A stretch of 64,000 nucleotides of DNA from Nocardia arthritidis NBRC 100137 (GTDB lineage Bacteria; Actinomycetota; Actinomycetes; Mycobacteriales; Mycobacteriaceae), in contig NZ_BDBB01000001.1 in NCBI RefSeq assembly GCF_001612765.1, positions 248,001-312,000 of the forward strand. Direction: 5' to 3'. A program made the position numbers and the translations under genes. Each line of letters starts with the position of its first letter. The first letter of the stretch is position 1. Shown here piece after piece: positions 10,989 to 19,310 of this stretch. The notes beneath the pieces are model-generated. The model was not told the origin of the DNA and searched no databases. It saw only the letters and a list, made by a program, of their open reading frames with translations.

Positions 10989-11300
10989 GCCTCTGCCTTC
11001 AAGAAAGTCGGCCTTCGAAGAAAACGGCCTTTCGCCGAACGCCTCCGTACAAGACTGCGCCCGTACGTTCCGAAGCCAGCCGCGCTGATGGTCTTCGGCG
11101 TGCAGTCAGGTCTGCAGTTGTCTCTCCACCCGCTTCTGTGACGTAGTGGGTGCCCTTCGGTAACGGATCCCTAACAAGATCCTTACCTCCGAGCGGGTGC
11201 TCGCCCGCTACGCTGAGCACCTGGCTAGGGCTGCCCGAGCGGGCGAGGTAGCCGAACGTTCTGTGTTCGGCGTAAGAGCAAACGATAAGTCAGGTCCGGG
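10989..11300 (-). promoter_or_regulatory. Structured 5' leader/promoter region of gltBD
   Basis: Gene-free sequence with several inverted repeats. ggta..ggatc pairs with gatcc.tacc at 11159-11187, ctcgcccgct at 11200-11209 pairs with agcgggcgag at 11239-11248, and a ccgaac..gttcgg hairpin lies near 11252. I cannot assign a known riboswitch class. It may be a structured leader or a set of regulator sites. Confidence 0.4.
11160..11175. promoter_or_regulatory. Candidate GlnR box
   Basis: GTAAC-ggatcc-CTAAC matches the actinobacterial GlnR arrangement gTnAC-n6-GaaAC with two mismatches in the second half-site. It is about 175 bases upstream of gltB, a nitrogen-assimilation operon where such control is biologically sensible. 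Assigned by eye only. Confidence 0.35.
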
Positions 11301-11729
11301 GCCCAACCAACTTAGGTTGTGCTAATAACCAGGTTTAGCTGGGCTTCTGCATTTGGTCCTCCACGTGTGCGCGTCGTCCAGTGTAAAGCAGCGAGTGCCG
11401 TGCGATCGATCCCTATGGCACCCGGTGCCAGCTGGGGAAACCGGTGCGCGACACCGATCCGAGACCTTCCTCACAAAGCCCGGAAACCGCCCTCACCTGC
11501 GTCGAAGTGGATTTCCCCGGTTGGCGGCGCGGCAAACCAAGCGGCGGCGGCTAACTCGGCGATCGGCCCGCTGAGATATTTCCGACACGGGCGTGACAAG
11601 CCATGAATGTGATCCGACCGTCCGGACTGTTTTGCCCGTTGTGTCATTCAGCACATAGTCAGCAAATCTCGGGAAGTGGTGTTGGACACATCTTTCCGCT
11701 GACGCGCCACAGGACCGGCGGGGCCCGGC
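11301..11729. other. Gene-free stretch between the gltB leader and the chorismate mutase gene
   Basis: No frame here has a convincing start, length or family match. The only notable string is cttaggttgtgctaata at 11311-11327, which keeps the left half and core of the DtxR/IdeR iron box but not the right half. The 95-codon plus-strand frame starting at 11319 looks spurious. Confidence 0.4.
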
Positions 11730-12344
11730 CTACGACCGGCAGAGCGACACGGCGGCCCGCACCAGCGCAGCGCGGTGCAGGGCGTCCCCGTTGCCTGTGG
11801 TGAATACACCGAAGACGCTGCGCGCCAACCGTTCCGCGCAATCCGGCGCAGTCAGCTCGGTGCGGTGCATGGCGAGCTGGTCGAGGATCTCGACATTCAC
11901 GCGGTCGATGATCGGGCGCACCGAGGCGAGTCCTGCGGGCGCGATGGGCGCGGCGGCCGGGTCGAAGCGCCACTGCAGCATCAATCCGCGCTGCACCGTT
12001 TTGTTGGCCTCGATCTGCCCGAGGAAAACCTGTCGCACCCAGTCCTCCGGCAGGTCACGACCGTCGCCCAGCCGGGCCATCGCGTCGTAGACCTCCGCCT
12101 CCCTGGCCGGATCGTCGATCGTCGGCTCGATGCCGAGCTCCCCCGCGGTCACCCACTTCGCCGCGGCCACCGCGTCGGCGGTGTTCAAGCGCTCGACCAC
12201 CAAGGCGACCAGCCGGTCCAAGGACCCGTCGGCCGCAGCGGCGCCCGCGCCGGCCGGCCACATCAGCAGCGCCGCTGCCAGCAGCGTCCCACCGACTCGC
12301 GCACGTCGTGACCTCCTGGGATCGCCCGCATGGAAACGAATCAC
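11730..12344 (-). CDS. Secreted chorismate mutase (AroQ gamma type)
   Basis: A 204-residue precursor that rearranges chorismate to prephenate. The start GTG at 12344 gives an Arg-rich n-region, a hydrophobic core (TLLAAALLMW) and cleavage near AGAAAA, so the enzyme is exported like M. tuberculosis Rv1885c (199 residues). All-alpha features fit the family: LVALVVERLNTADAVAAAKW near the mature N-terminus with the Arg and Lys positions, and LGQIEANKTVQRGLMLQWR in the central helix. Two Cys (APDCAER and SLCRS) match the disulphide of the mycobacterial enzyme. An ATG at 12383 is an alternative start without a ribosome binding site. The long frame continuing to 13001 is the antisense of the DUF4407 gene. 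Confidence 0.88.
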   Translation of the reverse strand: MIRFHAGDPRRSRRARVGGTLLAAALLMWPAGAGAAAADGSLDRLVALVVERLNTADAVAAAKWVTAGELGIEPTIDDPAREAEVYDAMARLGDGRDLPEDWVRQVFLGQIEANKTVQRGLMLQWRFDPAAAPIAPAGLASVRPIIDRVNVEILDQLAMHRTELTAPDCAERLARSVFGVFTTGNGDALHRAALVRAAVSLCRS

Positions 12345-12528
12345 CGCGCCAGCGTAGGCGAGGTCACCCGCGCCGCCCGGCATGCCGCGGACCGGGCTGT
12401 GAGCCTGGCCACATCCGGCCTCCCCTGCTCGCTGCGCACCCGCGGGGCCTGTCACGCTGTCACAACGAATCCGTGACAGTTTCGTCGCGCCCGCGAAAGC
12501 GCCTGGGACGTAGAGGATGTGCCTTCCG

Positions 12529-14184
12529 ATGACCGTCACCGGCTTGTTCACCTGGCTCGGAGGGGGCCGGACCAGCGCGATCGTCGATCGCCACGAGCGT
12601 GCCGGATACGCCGTCACGGGCGCTGTCGTGTTGTTGTTCGCCACGATCTCCGGTGTGGTCGCCGCCCTGGCCGCAGCGTCCGCCTGGCCCTGGTGGGCAG
12701 CGGCGGCGGTGGGAATCGTGGTCGGCGCACTGACCGGCGCGCTGGCGCGTGCGCTGGCCACGGCGCGGCCGAGCGGAGGACCGGATCGGCTCGGGCTGAT
12801 CGCGCGCTTCGCGGTCGCCGTGCTGGCCGGTGGATTGCTCGCGGAGCTGGCCGCGATCGTGTTGTTCAGCGGGTCCGTCGACCGAGTGCTGGATGAGAAG
12901 GCGCAGCGCTCGCTCGATTCGGCGCCACGGGTCGTCGCGGCGCAGGCGGAACTGGACCGGGCGAAGACCGACCGGGCCGCGCTCGAACAGGCGATCGGCA
13001 TGGCCCAGAACGATATCGATCACGCCCTGGTGATTGCCCGCTGCGAATTCAACCCGGCCCCCGAGTGCCCGCGGACCAGGATCACCGGCGTGCCTGGTCG
13101 CGGGCCGGAGGCGCGGACAGCCGAGGCCATGCTCGACGACGCTCGCAAGCAGCTCGCCACCGCGCAGGGCCGGGTGGATGCCGCGGACCGCCGGATCGAC
13201 GCCGACCAGGACGCCTTGTCGGCTGCGCGGACCGCCGCCTTCGACGACACCGATCGCGGACTCGGCGCGCGCTGGCAGGCGATGAACGACTACACCGTGC
13301 ACGAGGCGCTGCCGCTGCGCGTCCTCACCATCGTGGCGTTCGTCGCACTCGCCCTGCTGCCACTTGTGCTGCGGTGGTGGCGTGGCGAGACTTCGTTCGA
13401 CCGGCACAACGCCGCCCGCACGGTGCACGACCGCGCCGAGCGGGAAGCCGACGCGGCGATCGCGGTCAAGCAGGCCGAAGTGCGCACCGAGGCGGAGACC
13501 CTGCGCGCCGAACAGCAGCTCACCGCCGCCCGCCTCGCCGTCGAGGCGGACACGGCCATCGACCGGGAGCGCCAGCGCACTCGCATCATCGCGGCCATCG
13601 GCGGCATCGAGATCGGCATCACGGAGCCGCCGCGCCGCCCCGAGCTTCCCGCCGCGGCGGACGACCGAAAGGACAGCGCCATGCCCGACGAGGCGACGCC
13701 GAACCTACCCGCTCCCGTCGGCGTGCACCCGCCGGTGCCCGCCGTCGCACCCGCGACGCCGGCGCCGAGCGGCGGGGGTCTCGAACTGCCGCTGATCGGC
13801 ACGGTCCCGTTCACCGATACCGCGGCGCGTTTCATCCGGCCGCTGGTTCCGTCGTTCGTCGCCAATGCGATCGATACGGCGACGCACCCGCTGCGCACGG
13901 CGCGGCAGGCGTTCGAGGAGGTCGAGGAGATCACCTTCACGCTGCGGCGCACCCGCAAGGTCACCGTCGACGGCCAGACCTCGCATCCGCAGGCCGTCTA
14001 CCAGCCGCAACCCGGCGCGTCCGAGATCGCGCACGCCCAGCACATCGCCTCCACCGTCGTCGACGCCGTGCCGCGCTATTCCTCGCTTCCGCCCACCGGC
14101 GCCGCGGGCTACGGCCTGCCCACCGGCGTGCGCCGAGACGAGCTGCCCGAGCCCGACCGCCGCGAACTGCCACCCGGGCGCTGA
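12529..14184 (+). CDS. DUF4407 membrane protein
   Basis: A 551-residue protein. Residues 1-125 contain three to four transmembrane helices (AVTGAVVLLFATISGVVAAL and following). Residues about 130-270 form an Ala/Arg/Glu-rich coiled coil. Another membrane helix (VLTIVAFVALALLPLVL) is near 280, then a second charged coiled coil (ADAAIAVKQAEVRTEAETL), then a Pro-rich tail. This is the layout of the DUF4407 family, of unknown function. ATG 12529 was preferred over ATG 12517 because GAGG sits directly against the latter. The C-terminal 200 residues are extra compared with minimal members. Confidence 0.75.
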   Translation: MTVTGLFTWLGGGRTSAIVDRHERAGYAVTGAVVLLFATISGVVAALAAASAWPWWAAAAVGIVVGALTGALARALATARPSGGPDRLGLIARFAVAVLAGGLLAELAAIVLFSGSVDRVLDEKAQRSLDSAPRVVAAQAELDRAKTDRAALEQAIGMAQNDIDHALVIARCEFNPAPECPRTRITGVPGRGPEARTAEAMLDDARKQLATAQGRVDAADRRIDADQDALSAARTAAFDDTDRGLGARWQAMNDYTVHEALPLRVLTIVAFVALALLPLVLRWWRGETSFDRHNAARTVHDRAEREADAAIAVKQAEVRTEAETLRAEQQLTAARLAVEADTAIDRERQRTRIIAAIGGIEIGITEPPRRPELPAAADDRKDSAMPDEATPNLPAPVGVHPPVPAVAPATPAPSGGGLELPLIGTVPFTDTAARFIRPLVPSFVANAIDTATHPLRTARQAFEEVEEITFTLRRTRKVTVDGQTSHPQAVYQPQPGASEIAHAQHIASTVVDAVPRYSSLPPTGAAGYGLPTGVRRDELPEPDRRELPPGR

Positions 14185-14485
14185 CCGACCGGCCCGCCAC
14201 CGCGTCGGCCGCGTCCAGCAGCTCGGCAGGTACGAATAAGCGCTCCTCCCGTGGCTACCGCCTGTGTGGGCGCGGCCACTCGCAGACGGGCAATCGAGCT
14301 GACCGAGGCCGCCTCGGTGCCGATTCAGGGCATTCGCGCGCGAACCGAATCGCACGCCCCGCACTCGGCGCGTTGGGGGGCGAGGTGGCGCGTGGGCGCC
14401 GACGCCTCGGACTCCGGGTGACGCTGCGGCTCATCTCGGTGATCGCCCCGCCGCGGCCGGGCACGCCTCGGCCTACGCTGCACCC
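14185..14485. other. Gene-free stretch upstream of the adenylate cyclase gene
   Basis: About 300 bases of high-GC sequence. I see no promoter match I would defend, no hairpin of terminator quality, and no credible frame on either strand. Confidence 0.4.
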
Positions 14486-16036
14486 ATGCAACACAGGGAG
14501 GTGACGCTCGCCGCGGCGCCGTGGGGCTCGCCATTGCTCGGGTCCGCCGAGGAGTCGTCGGGGCTGCAGCGCATTCGCATTCAGCTGTTGCTCACCGTGC
14601 CCACCCTGTTGGGAAACCTGACGGGCATGGTGGTGTCGATCGTGCTGGTGGGCTTCGTCCTGCCGGGGCCGTCGGTGTTCACCCGGGATCTCTTGCTGCT
14701 CGACGTGCTCGCCGCACCGCTGTACGCGAGCTGTGCCCTGCTGCTCGGGCTGTGGTGGGGCACGACCCGCGGGCTGCGCGCGCTGCGGTGGGCCACCGAC
14801 CCGCTGCACGTGCCCACCGAGGAGGAGCAGGCCGCGGCCACGGTGGTACCGCGCAGACTGGTGCGGAACCAAGCGCTGCTGTGGTTGGGCGGACTCGTCC
14901 TGCTGACCACCCTGTACGGCCTGGCCGAACCGCGCCTGATTCCGAAGGTGGCCTTCGGCATCGCGCTCAGCGCCATCGTGGTGTGCGCGAACAGCTACCT
15001 GATCATCGAGTTCGCGCTGCGACCCGTCACCGCACGGGTGCTGGAAGCCGCGAGTTCCGGTCGACGCCGTGGTATCGGCGTCTTCGGACGCTCACTGGTG
15101 GTCTGGGTGGTCGGATCGGGCGTTCCGGTGGCCGGGATGATGGTGCTCGCGGTGTCGGCGCTCGTGATGGACGACGTGACCAAGGCCCGGCTGGCGGTCT
15201 GCGTGCTGTCCCTCGGCGGAGCGACCTTGATCTTCGGTTTGCTGCTGATGACCCAGACACTGGCCGCGACGGTCGCCCCGATCCTCGGCGTGCGCCGCGC
15301 GATGCGCCAGGTGGAGGACGGCGATCTGGCTGTCGCGCTGGCCGTCTACGACGGCACCGAACTCGGCGAACTGCAGAGCGGTTTCAACCACATGGTGGAG
15401 GGCCTGCGGGAACGCGAGCAGATCAGGGATCTGTTCGGCAGGCATGTCGGGCGCGAGGTCGCCGCGGCCGCGCTGGCGGGCGATCCGACGCTCGGTGGCG
15501 TGGAAACCGACGCCGCGGCCCTGTTCATCGACATCGTCGGCTCTACGACGATGGCCGCGACCATCCCCGCGCCGGAGATGGTCGCCCTGCTCAACCGGTT
15601 CTTCGCCATCGTGGTGGACGAGGTGGAGCGCCACGGCGGGCTGGTCAACAAGTTCGAGGGGGACGCCGCGCTCGCCGTCTTCGGCGCGCCCGCGCCGCTG
15701 TCCGACGCCGCGGGCGCCGCGCTGGCCACCGCACGCGCGATCCGGGCCCGGCTCGATGCCGACGCGGCGGATTACGTGGCCGCTGTCGGCGTGGCGGCGG
15801 GCCGGGTCGTCGCGGGCAACGTCGGCGCGCACCAGCGCTATGAATTCACCGTCATCGGTGACGCAGTCAACGAGGCCGCGCGCCTGTGCGAGCTGGCCAA
15901 GCAGCAGGGTCTGCTGCTCGCCTCCGGTGCCACCGTCGCGGCGGCCGCCGAGGCCGAGGCCGGAAATTGGCGACTCGGCGAATCCGTCACCCTCCGCGGC
16001 CGCCTCACGCCGACCCGGCTCGCGCGCCCCGCGTGA
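14486..16036 (+). CDS. Membrane-bound class III adenylate cyclase with HAMP domain
   Basis: A 516-residue protein with about six transmembrane helices (residues 30-270), a HAMP linker (MRQVEDGDLAVALAVYDGTE, near 275-330) and a class III cyclase catalytic domain (about 335-500). Asp349 in FIDIVGST and Asp393 in FEGDAALAVFG are the two metal-binding positions. Lys389 in NKFEGD is the adenine-selecting residue. TVIGDAVNEAARL carries the other substrate contacts. It resembles the Rv1318c-Rv1320c/Rv3645 cyclases of M. tuberculosis and should make cAMP at the inner face of the membrane. ATG 14486 is the start; an SD-like AGGGAGG falls just inside the gene. Confidence 0.88.
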   Translation: MQHREVTLAAAPWGSPLLGSAEESSGLQRIRIQLLLTVPTLLGNLTGMVVSIVLVGFVLPGPSVFTRDLLLLDVLAAPLYASCALLLGLWWGTTRGLRALRWATDPLHVPTEEEQAAATVVPRRLVRNQALLWLGGLVLLTTLYGLAEPRLIPKVAFGIALSAIVVCANSYLIIEFALRPVTARVLEAASSGRRRGIGVFGRSLVVWVVGSGVPVAGMMVLAVSALVMDDVTKARLAVCVLSLGGATLIFGLLLMTQTLAATVAPILGVRRAMRQVEDGDLAVALAVYDGTELGELQSGFNHMVEGLREREQIRDLFGRHVGREVAAAALAGDPTLGGVETDAAALFIDIVGSTTMAATIPAPEMVALLNRFFAIVVDEVERHGGLVNKFEGDAALAVFGAPAPLSDAAGAALATARAIRARLDADAADYVAAVGVAAGRVVAGNVGAHQRYEFTVIGDAVNEAARLCELAKQQGLLLASGATVAAAAEAEAGNWRLGESVTLRGRLTPTRLARPA

Positions 16037-16257
16037 GGTCTTCGGCGGGACGCCCGCTCGACCTTCGCCGCGGCGCTCGCGCACGGTGGACGTCCGCTCC
16101 GCCGAGCCCACGGAACGGTGCGACCGGATCAGCCGGTCCCGAGTGCCGTCACGATCGCGTGTGACCGGCGCGAATCGCAATGTCGACCGGTCTGGCGCGG
16201 GCGGACGACCCCGGCCCGCGCTTGACCGCTCCCGCCCGGAAGCGCCCCGGCCGGCGA

Positions 16258-17796
16258 TCACATCCGCGCACCGCGCAACCGGAACGCCACCAGCGCGGCT
16301 GCCAGCAGGATCGCGGTGGTGCCGATCGCCGCGAAGTGGATGCCGGAGACGAACGAATCGTGCACCGAGGCGAGGAACGCGTTTCCGGCGGCCTCCGGCA
16401 GCTCACGGGCGAAAGCCGTGGCCGCGCCCAGGGATTCCGAGGCGGCGTCCGCCTGATCATCCGGCACGTGGCTCAGGTCGAGGCCGTTGCGGAAGATGGC
16501 CATGACCACGCTGCCGAGTATCGCGACGCCCAGCGCGATACCGGTCTCGTAGGCGGTCTCCGACACCGCGGCGGCCGCACCCGCGCGCTCCGCGGGCGCC
16601 GAGCCGACCACCAGATCGGACGACACGGTCAGTGCGACGCCGACACCTGCCCCCACGAACAGGAAGCCGAGCACGAACGGCGTCGTGCTGTTGGCCGCCT
16701 CCGGGCCCAGCCATCCGAACAGCGCCGCGCCCACCGCCGCGGTGATCAGTGCGCCGCCCAGCACGGTGCCCGGCCGCAGCCGCCGCACCAACCAGGCCGC
16801 GGCGAGCGAGGCGATCATCCCGGCCAGCAGACCCGGCAGCAGCAGCAAGCCCGCCTGCATCGGCGAGCGTCCGAGAACCAACTGGAGGTACTGCGAGCCG
16901 AAGAACAGCACACCGGCCAGCGCGAACACCGCGAGCAGACTGGTCACCACCGCGGTACGGAAGTTGGGCAGCGCGAACAGCGCCAGATCGAGCATCGGCT
17001 GCGCGAGCCGTCGCTGCCTGCGCACGAACCCCACGCCGGCCAGCACGCCGAGCGCGCCGACCAGGACCGGGCGCACGCCAGGGCCGTGCGCCGCGAATTC
17101 CTTCACCGCGTACACGACCGGCACCAGCGTGAGCATCGACAGCACGGCGCTGGGCAGGTCGAAGCGACCGGGCTTCGGGTCGCGCGACTCCGGGATCAGC
17201 ACGGGCCCCAGCGCGATCAGCACCAGCATGACCGGCAGGTTCACCAGGAACACCGAACCCCACCAGTAGTGCTCGAGCAGCCAGCCGCCCAGCAGCGGTC
17301 CCGCCGCGGCGCCACCGCCCGCCATCGCGCTCCACACCGCGATCGCGACCGTGCGCTGCCGCGGATCGAGGAACATCGACCTGATCAGCGCCAGCGTCGC
17401 GGGCATCAGCGTCGCACCGGCGACGCCTTGCACCACCCGCGCCGCGATGAGCATCTCCGGCGTCAGGGACCACGCCGCGAGCACGGAGGCGATACCGAAT
17501 CCGGCCGCGCCGAGCAGTAGCAGCCTGCGCCGCCCGATCCGGTCGCCGAGGTTCCCCATGACGACGAGCAACCCGGCCAGCACGAACGAGTAGACGTCGA
17601 TGATCCACAGCAGCTGCGGAGTGGTCGGGGCCAGATCGGCGCTGATCGCGGGTACGGCCAGGTCCAGCACGGTCGCGTCGACGGCGAGCAGTAGCAGGGC
17701 GAGCGCGAGCACGGACAATCCGGCCCACTCGCGCGCTCCGGCGCGGGGTGTCGCGGTGGCCGATCGTCCGGTGGGCTGCGCGGTCTGGGGGTTCAT
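16258..17796 (-). CDS. MFS drug exporter, DHA2 (14-TMS) type
   Basis: A 512-residue transporter with about 14 hydrophobic segments. The first helix has LLLLAVDATVLDLAVPAI, the DHA2 signature near residue 35; motif A follows helix 2 as GNLGDRIGRRR, and motif C-like GGGAAAGPLLGGWLLE is in helix 5. The family exports drugs or lipids in exchange for protons. The start ATG at 17796 gives the family's normal N-terminus; the frame extends to 17994 only because the regulator gene lies antisense. It is divergent from the TetR gene with two operator palindromes between them, so repression relieved by a transported compound is the expected control. Confidence 0.88.
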   Translation of the reverse strand: MNPQTAQPTGRSATATPRAGAREWAGLSVLALALLLLAVDATVLDLAVPAISADLAPTTPQLLWIIDVYSFVLAGLLVVMGNLGDRIGRRRLLLLGAAGFGIASVLAAWSLTPEMLIAARVVQGVAGATLMPATLALIRSMFLDPRQRTVAIAVWSAMAGGGAAAGPLLGGWLLEHYWWGSVFLVNLPVMLVLIALGPVLIPESRDPKPGRFDLPSAVLSMLTLVPVVYAVKEFAAHGPGVRPVLVGALGVLAGVGFVRRQRRLAQPMLDLALFALPNFRTAVVTSLLAVFALAGVLFFGSQYLQLVLGRSPMQAGLLLLPGLLAGMIASLAAAWLVRRLRPGTVLGGALITAAVGAALFGWLGPEAANSTTPFVLGFLFVGAGVGVALTVSSDLVVGSAPAERAGAAAAVSETAYETGIALGVAILGSVVMAIFRNGLDLSHVPDDQADAASESLGAATAFARELPEAAGNAFLASVHDSFVSGIHFAAIGTTAILLAAALVAFRLRGARM

Positions 17797-17826
17797 GACT
17801 TTCTCGACTTCCGTCGTCCATTTTCT

Positions 17827-17870
17827 TACCGTCCAGACGGTATAGTAATGGATCAACCGTCCGGACGGTA
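17827..17870. promoter_or_regulatory. Two TetR operator palindromes in the MFS/TetR intergenic region
   Basis: Palindrome 1 is taccgtccagacggta (17827-17842) and palindrome 2 is accgtccggacggt (17856-17869). Each is followed by atagt, and their centres are 28 bases apart. The second overlaps a TATAGT -10 element for the regulator; the first lies over the likely MFS -10 (TACTAT on the minus strand). This is a textbook arrangement for autoregulation plus repression of the exporter. Confidence 0.85.
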
Positions 17871-17881
17871 TAGTCGTGCCC

Positions 17882-18421
17882 GTGACCGCTGACACTCGCG
17901 ACCGCATCCTGGACGCACTAGAGACCCTGCTGCTGGAAAAAGGCATGTCGCAGGTGACGCTGGAGAACGTGGCGGCCGCCGCGGGTGTCTCCAAAGGCGG
18001 CTTGCTCTATCACTTCAAGAGCAAAGACGCGCTGCTCGCCGGCTTGGTCCGCAGGCTGGCCGACCGCGCGGGCAAGCAGCTCGACGGCGCGGTCGCCAGA
18101 GGCGGCTCGGTAGCCGAGTGGTACCTGCAGACGCCGAACCCGGACGACGCGGCGGAAGCGGTGGAACTCGAGCTCTATCGGTCGATGCTCGCGACCATGC
18201 GCACCATCGACGCCACGCCGGAGCCCGACGAGGTGCAGCAGGCGCTGGTCGAGATGATGAACGCCTGGTCGGACGGTCTGGACGCGGAGGTCAGCGATCC
18301 GGTCCAGGCCGACCTCATCCGGCTCGTCGGCGACGGCGTGTACCTGCGCGCGCTGCTCGGCCTGCCACCGATCGATCCGGTTCGCTACCGGCACGTGGTG
18401 GACCGCTTACTGCGCCGCTGA
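17882..18421 (+). CDS. TetR-family repressor of the divergent exporter
   Basis: A 179-residue regulator. The DNA-binding helix-turn-helix is at residues 5-50 (TRDRILDALETLLLEKGMS then VAAAAGVSKGGLLYHFKSK). The rest is the all-helical ligand-binding domain with a Trp/Tyr-containing stretch (EWYLQTPNPDD). GTG 17882 is preferred to GTG 17876 because the -10 TATAGT at 17869-17874 places the transcript start at about 17881, implying a leaderless mRNA. The ligand is unknown. Confidence 0.88.
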   Translation: MTADTRDRILDALETLLLEKGMSQVTLENVAAAAGVSKGGLLYHFKSKDALLAGLVRRLADRAGKQLDGAVARGGSVAEWYLQTPNPDDAAEAVELELYRSMLATMRTIDATPEPDEVQQALVEMMNAWSDGLDAEVSDPVQADLIRLVGDGVYLRALLGLPPIDPVRYRHVVDRLLRR

Positions 18422-18437
18422 CGGCTAGACTCGGCCC

Positions 18438-19310
18438 GTGCTGCCAGCCGCCGAACCGGCCGGCGCCGTCGGGGCGGGAACAGATCCGGTACCGGGGTCT
18501 CCTGGAACGACGGTGCCGATCCGACCGCTGAGTTTCCGTGAACTGCTCGATGCGCCGTTCGCGCTGATCCAGGCGAACATCCGCGCCATTGCCGGATTGA
18601 GCGTGCCGGGCTTGCTCCTGGCCGAGGCCGCGGTCGTCGCGGTGACCGCGGGCGTCTCCGAGCTGACCGGCGGTTCCGACGCGGGCACCGCCTGGGCGGC
18701 GATCCTGTCCACCGCGGCCTGTGCCTGGTTGCTGCGCTTCGCGTTACGCGGCACGACCGTGGCCCTGGGGCTCGCGACCGTCGGCGGCGCGCCGATCGGT
18801 CGCAGGACCGCGTTGCGCCGATTCGGTGCGACGCTCGGCTCGCTGCTGGTGTTCCAGCTTTTGTTCACGCTGGCGGGCGTCGGCGTGTTCGCGGTGAGCG
18901 GCTTGCCGATCGTGACACTGCCGCTGGCGGTGCTCTGGCTGGGCTGGCTGCGCGCCCGCCGCTGGGTGGCGGTGCCGGTGCTGTTCGTGGAGCGCACCTC
19001 GCACCGCGACGGGATCGCCCGCGCGAAACTGCTCGCCGAAGGTGCGGAGTGGCCGACCGTCGGGCTCTGGATCGCCCAACGCGCGCTGTTCGGGCTGTTG
19101 GCGATCCCACTGCTGGCCATTCCGTTGTACGTCTCGGACTTCTCGGGCACGCACCGGTGGCCGGTGATCGTGCTGACCACGTCGGCGGTGCTGCTGCTGA
19201 CGACCTTCGGCGAAGTGGTCGAGGCGTCGTCGCGGGTGGTGTGCTACGTCGATCGCCGTTGCCGCAGGGAGGGATTGGACATTCGCATCCCCCGGCAGGA
19301 GACGCGATGA
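18438..19310 (+). CDS. Multi-pass membrane protein, first gene of the moxR-type cluster
   Basis: A 290-residue protein with about six membrane segments. A conserved opening PLSFRELLDAPFALIQANIR (residues 29-48) resembles the start of the glycerophosphoryl-diester-type/DUF7544-like membrane proteins found ahead of DUF4129 genes. It ends in a basic cytoplasmic tail. It overlaps the next gene by 4 bases (ATGA), indicating translational coupling. By position it corresponds to Rv3689 of M. tuberculosis. No enzymatic motif is seen. The GTG at 18438 has no strong ribosome binding site. Confidence 0.7.
   Translation: MLPAAEPAGAVGAGTDPVPGSPGTTVPIRPLSFRELLDAPFALIQANIRAIAGLSVPGLLLAEAAVVAVTAGVSELTGGSDAGTAWAAILSTAACAWLLRFALRGTTVALGLATVGGAPIGRRTALRRFGATLGSLLVFQLLFTLAGVGVFAVSGLPIVTLPLAVLWLGWLRARRWVAVPVLFVERTSHRDGIARAKLLAEGAEWPTVGLWIAQRALFGLLAIPLLAIPLYVSDFSGTHRWPVIVLTTSAVLLLTTFGEVVEASSRVVCYVDRRCRREGLDIRIPRQETR

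Noticed and set aside
11319..11606. Plus-strand 95-codon frame in the region upstream of gltB
   Set aside because: No SD, no recognisable product, and composition like non-coding sequence.
12345..13001. Minus-strand extension of the chorismate mutase frame to 423 codons
   Set aside because: The extra part is antisense to the DUF4407 gene and would put the signal peptide in the middle of the protein.
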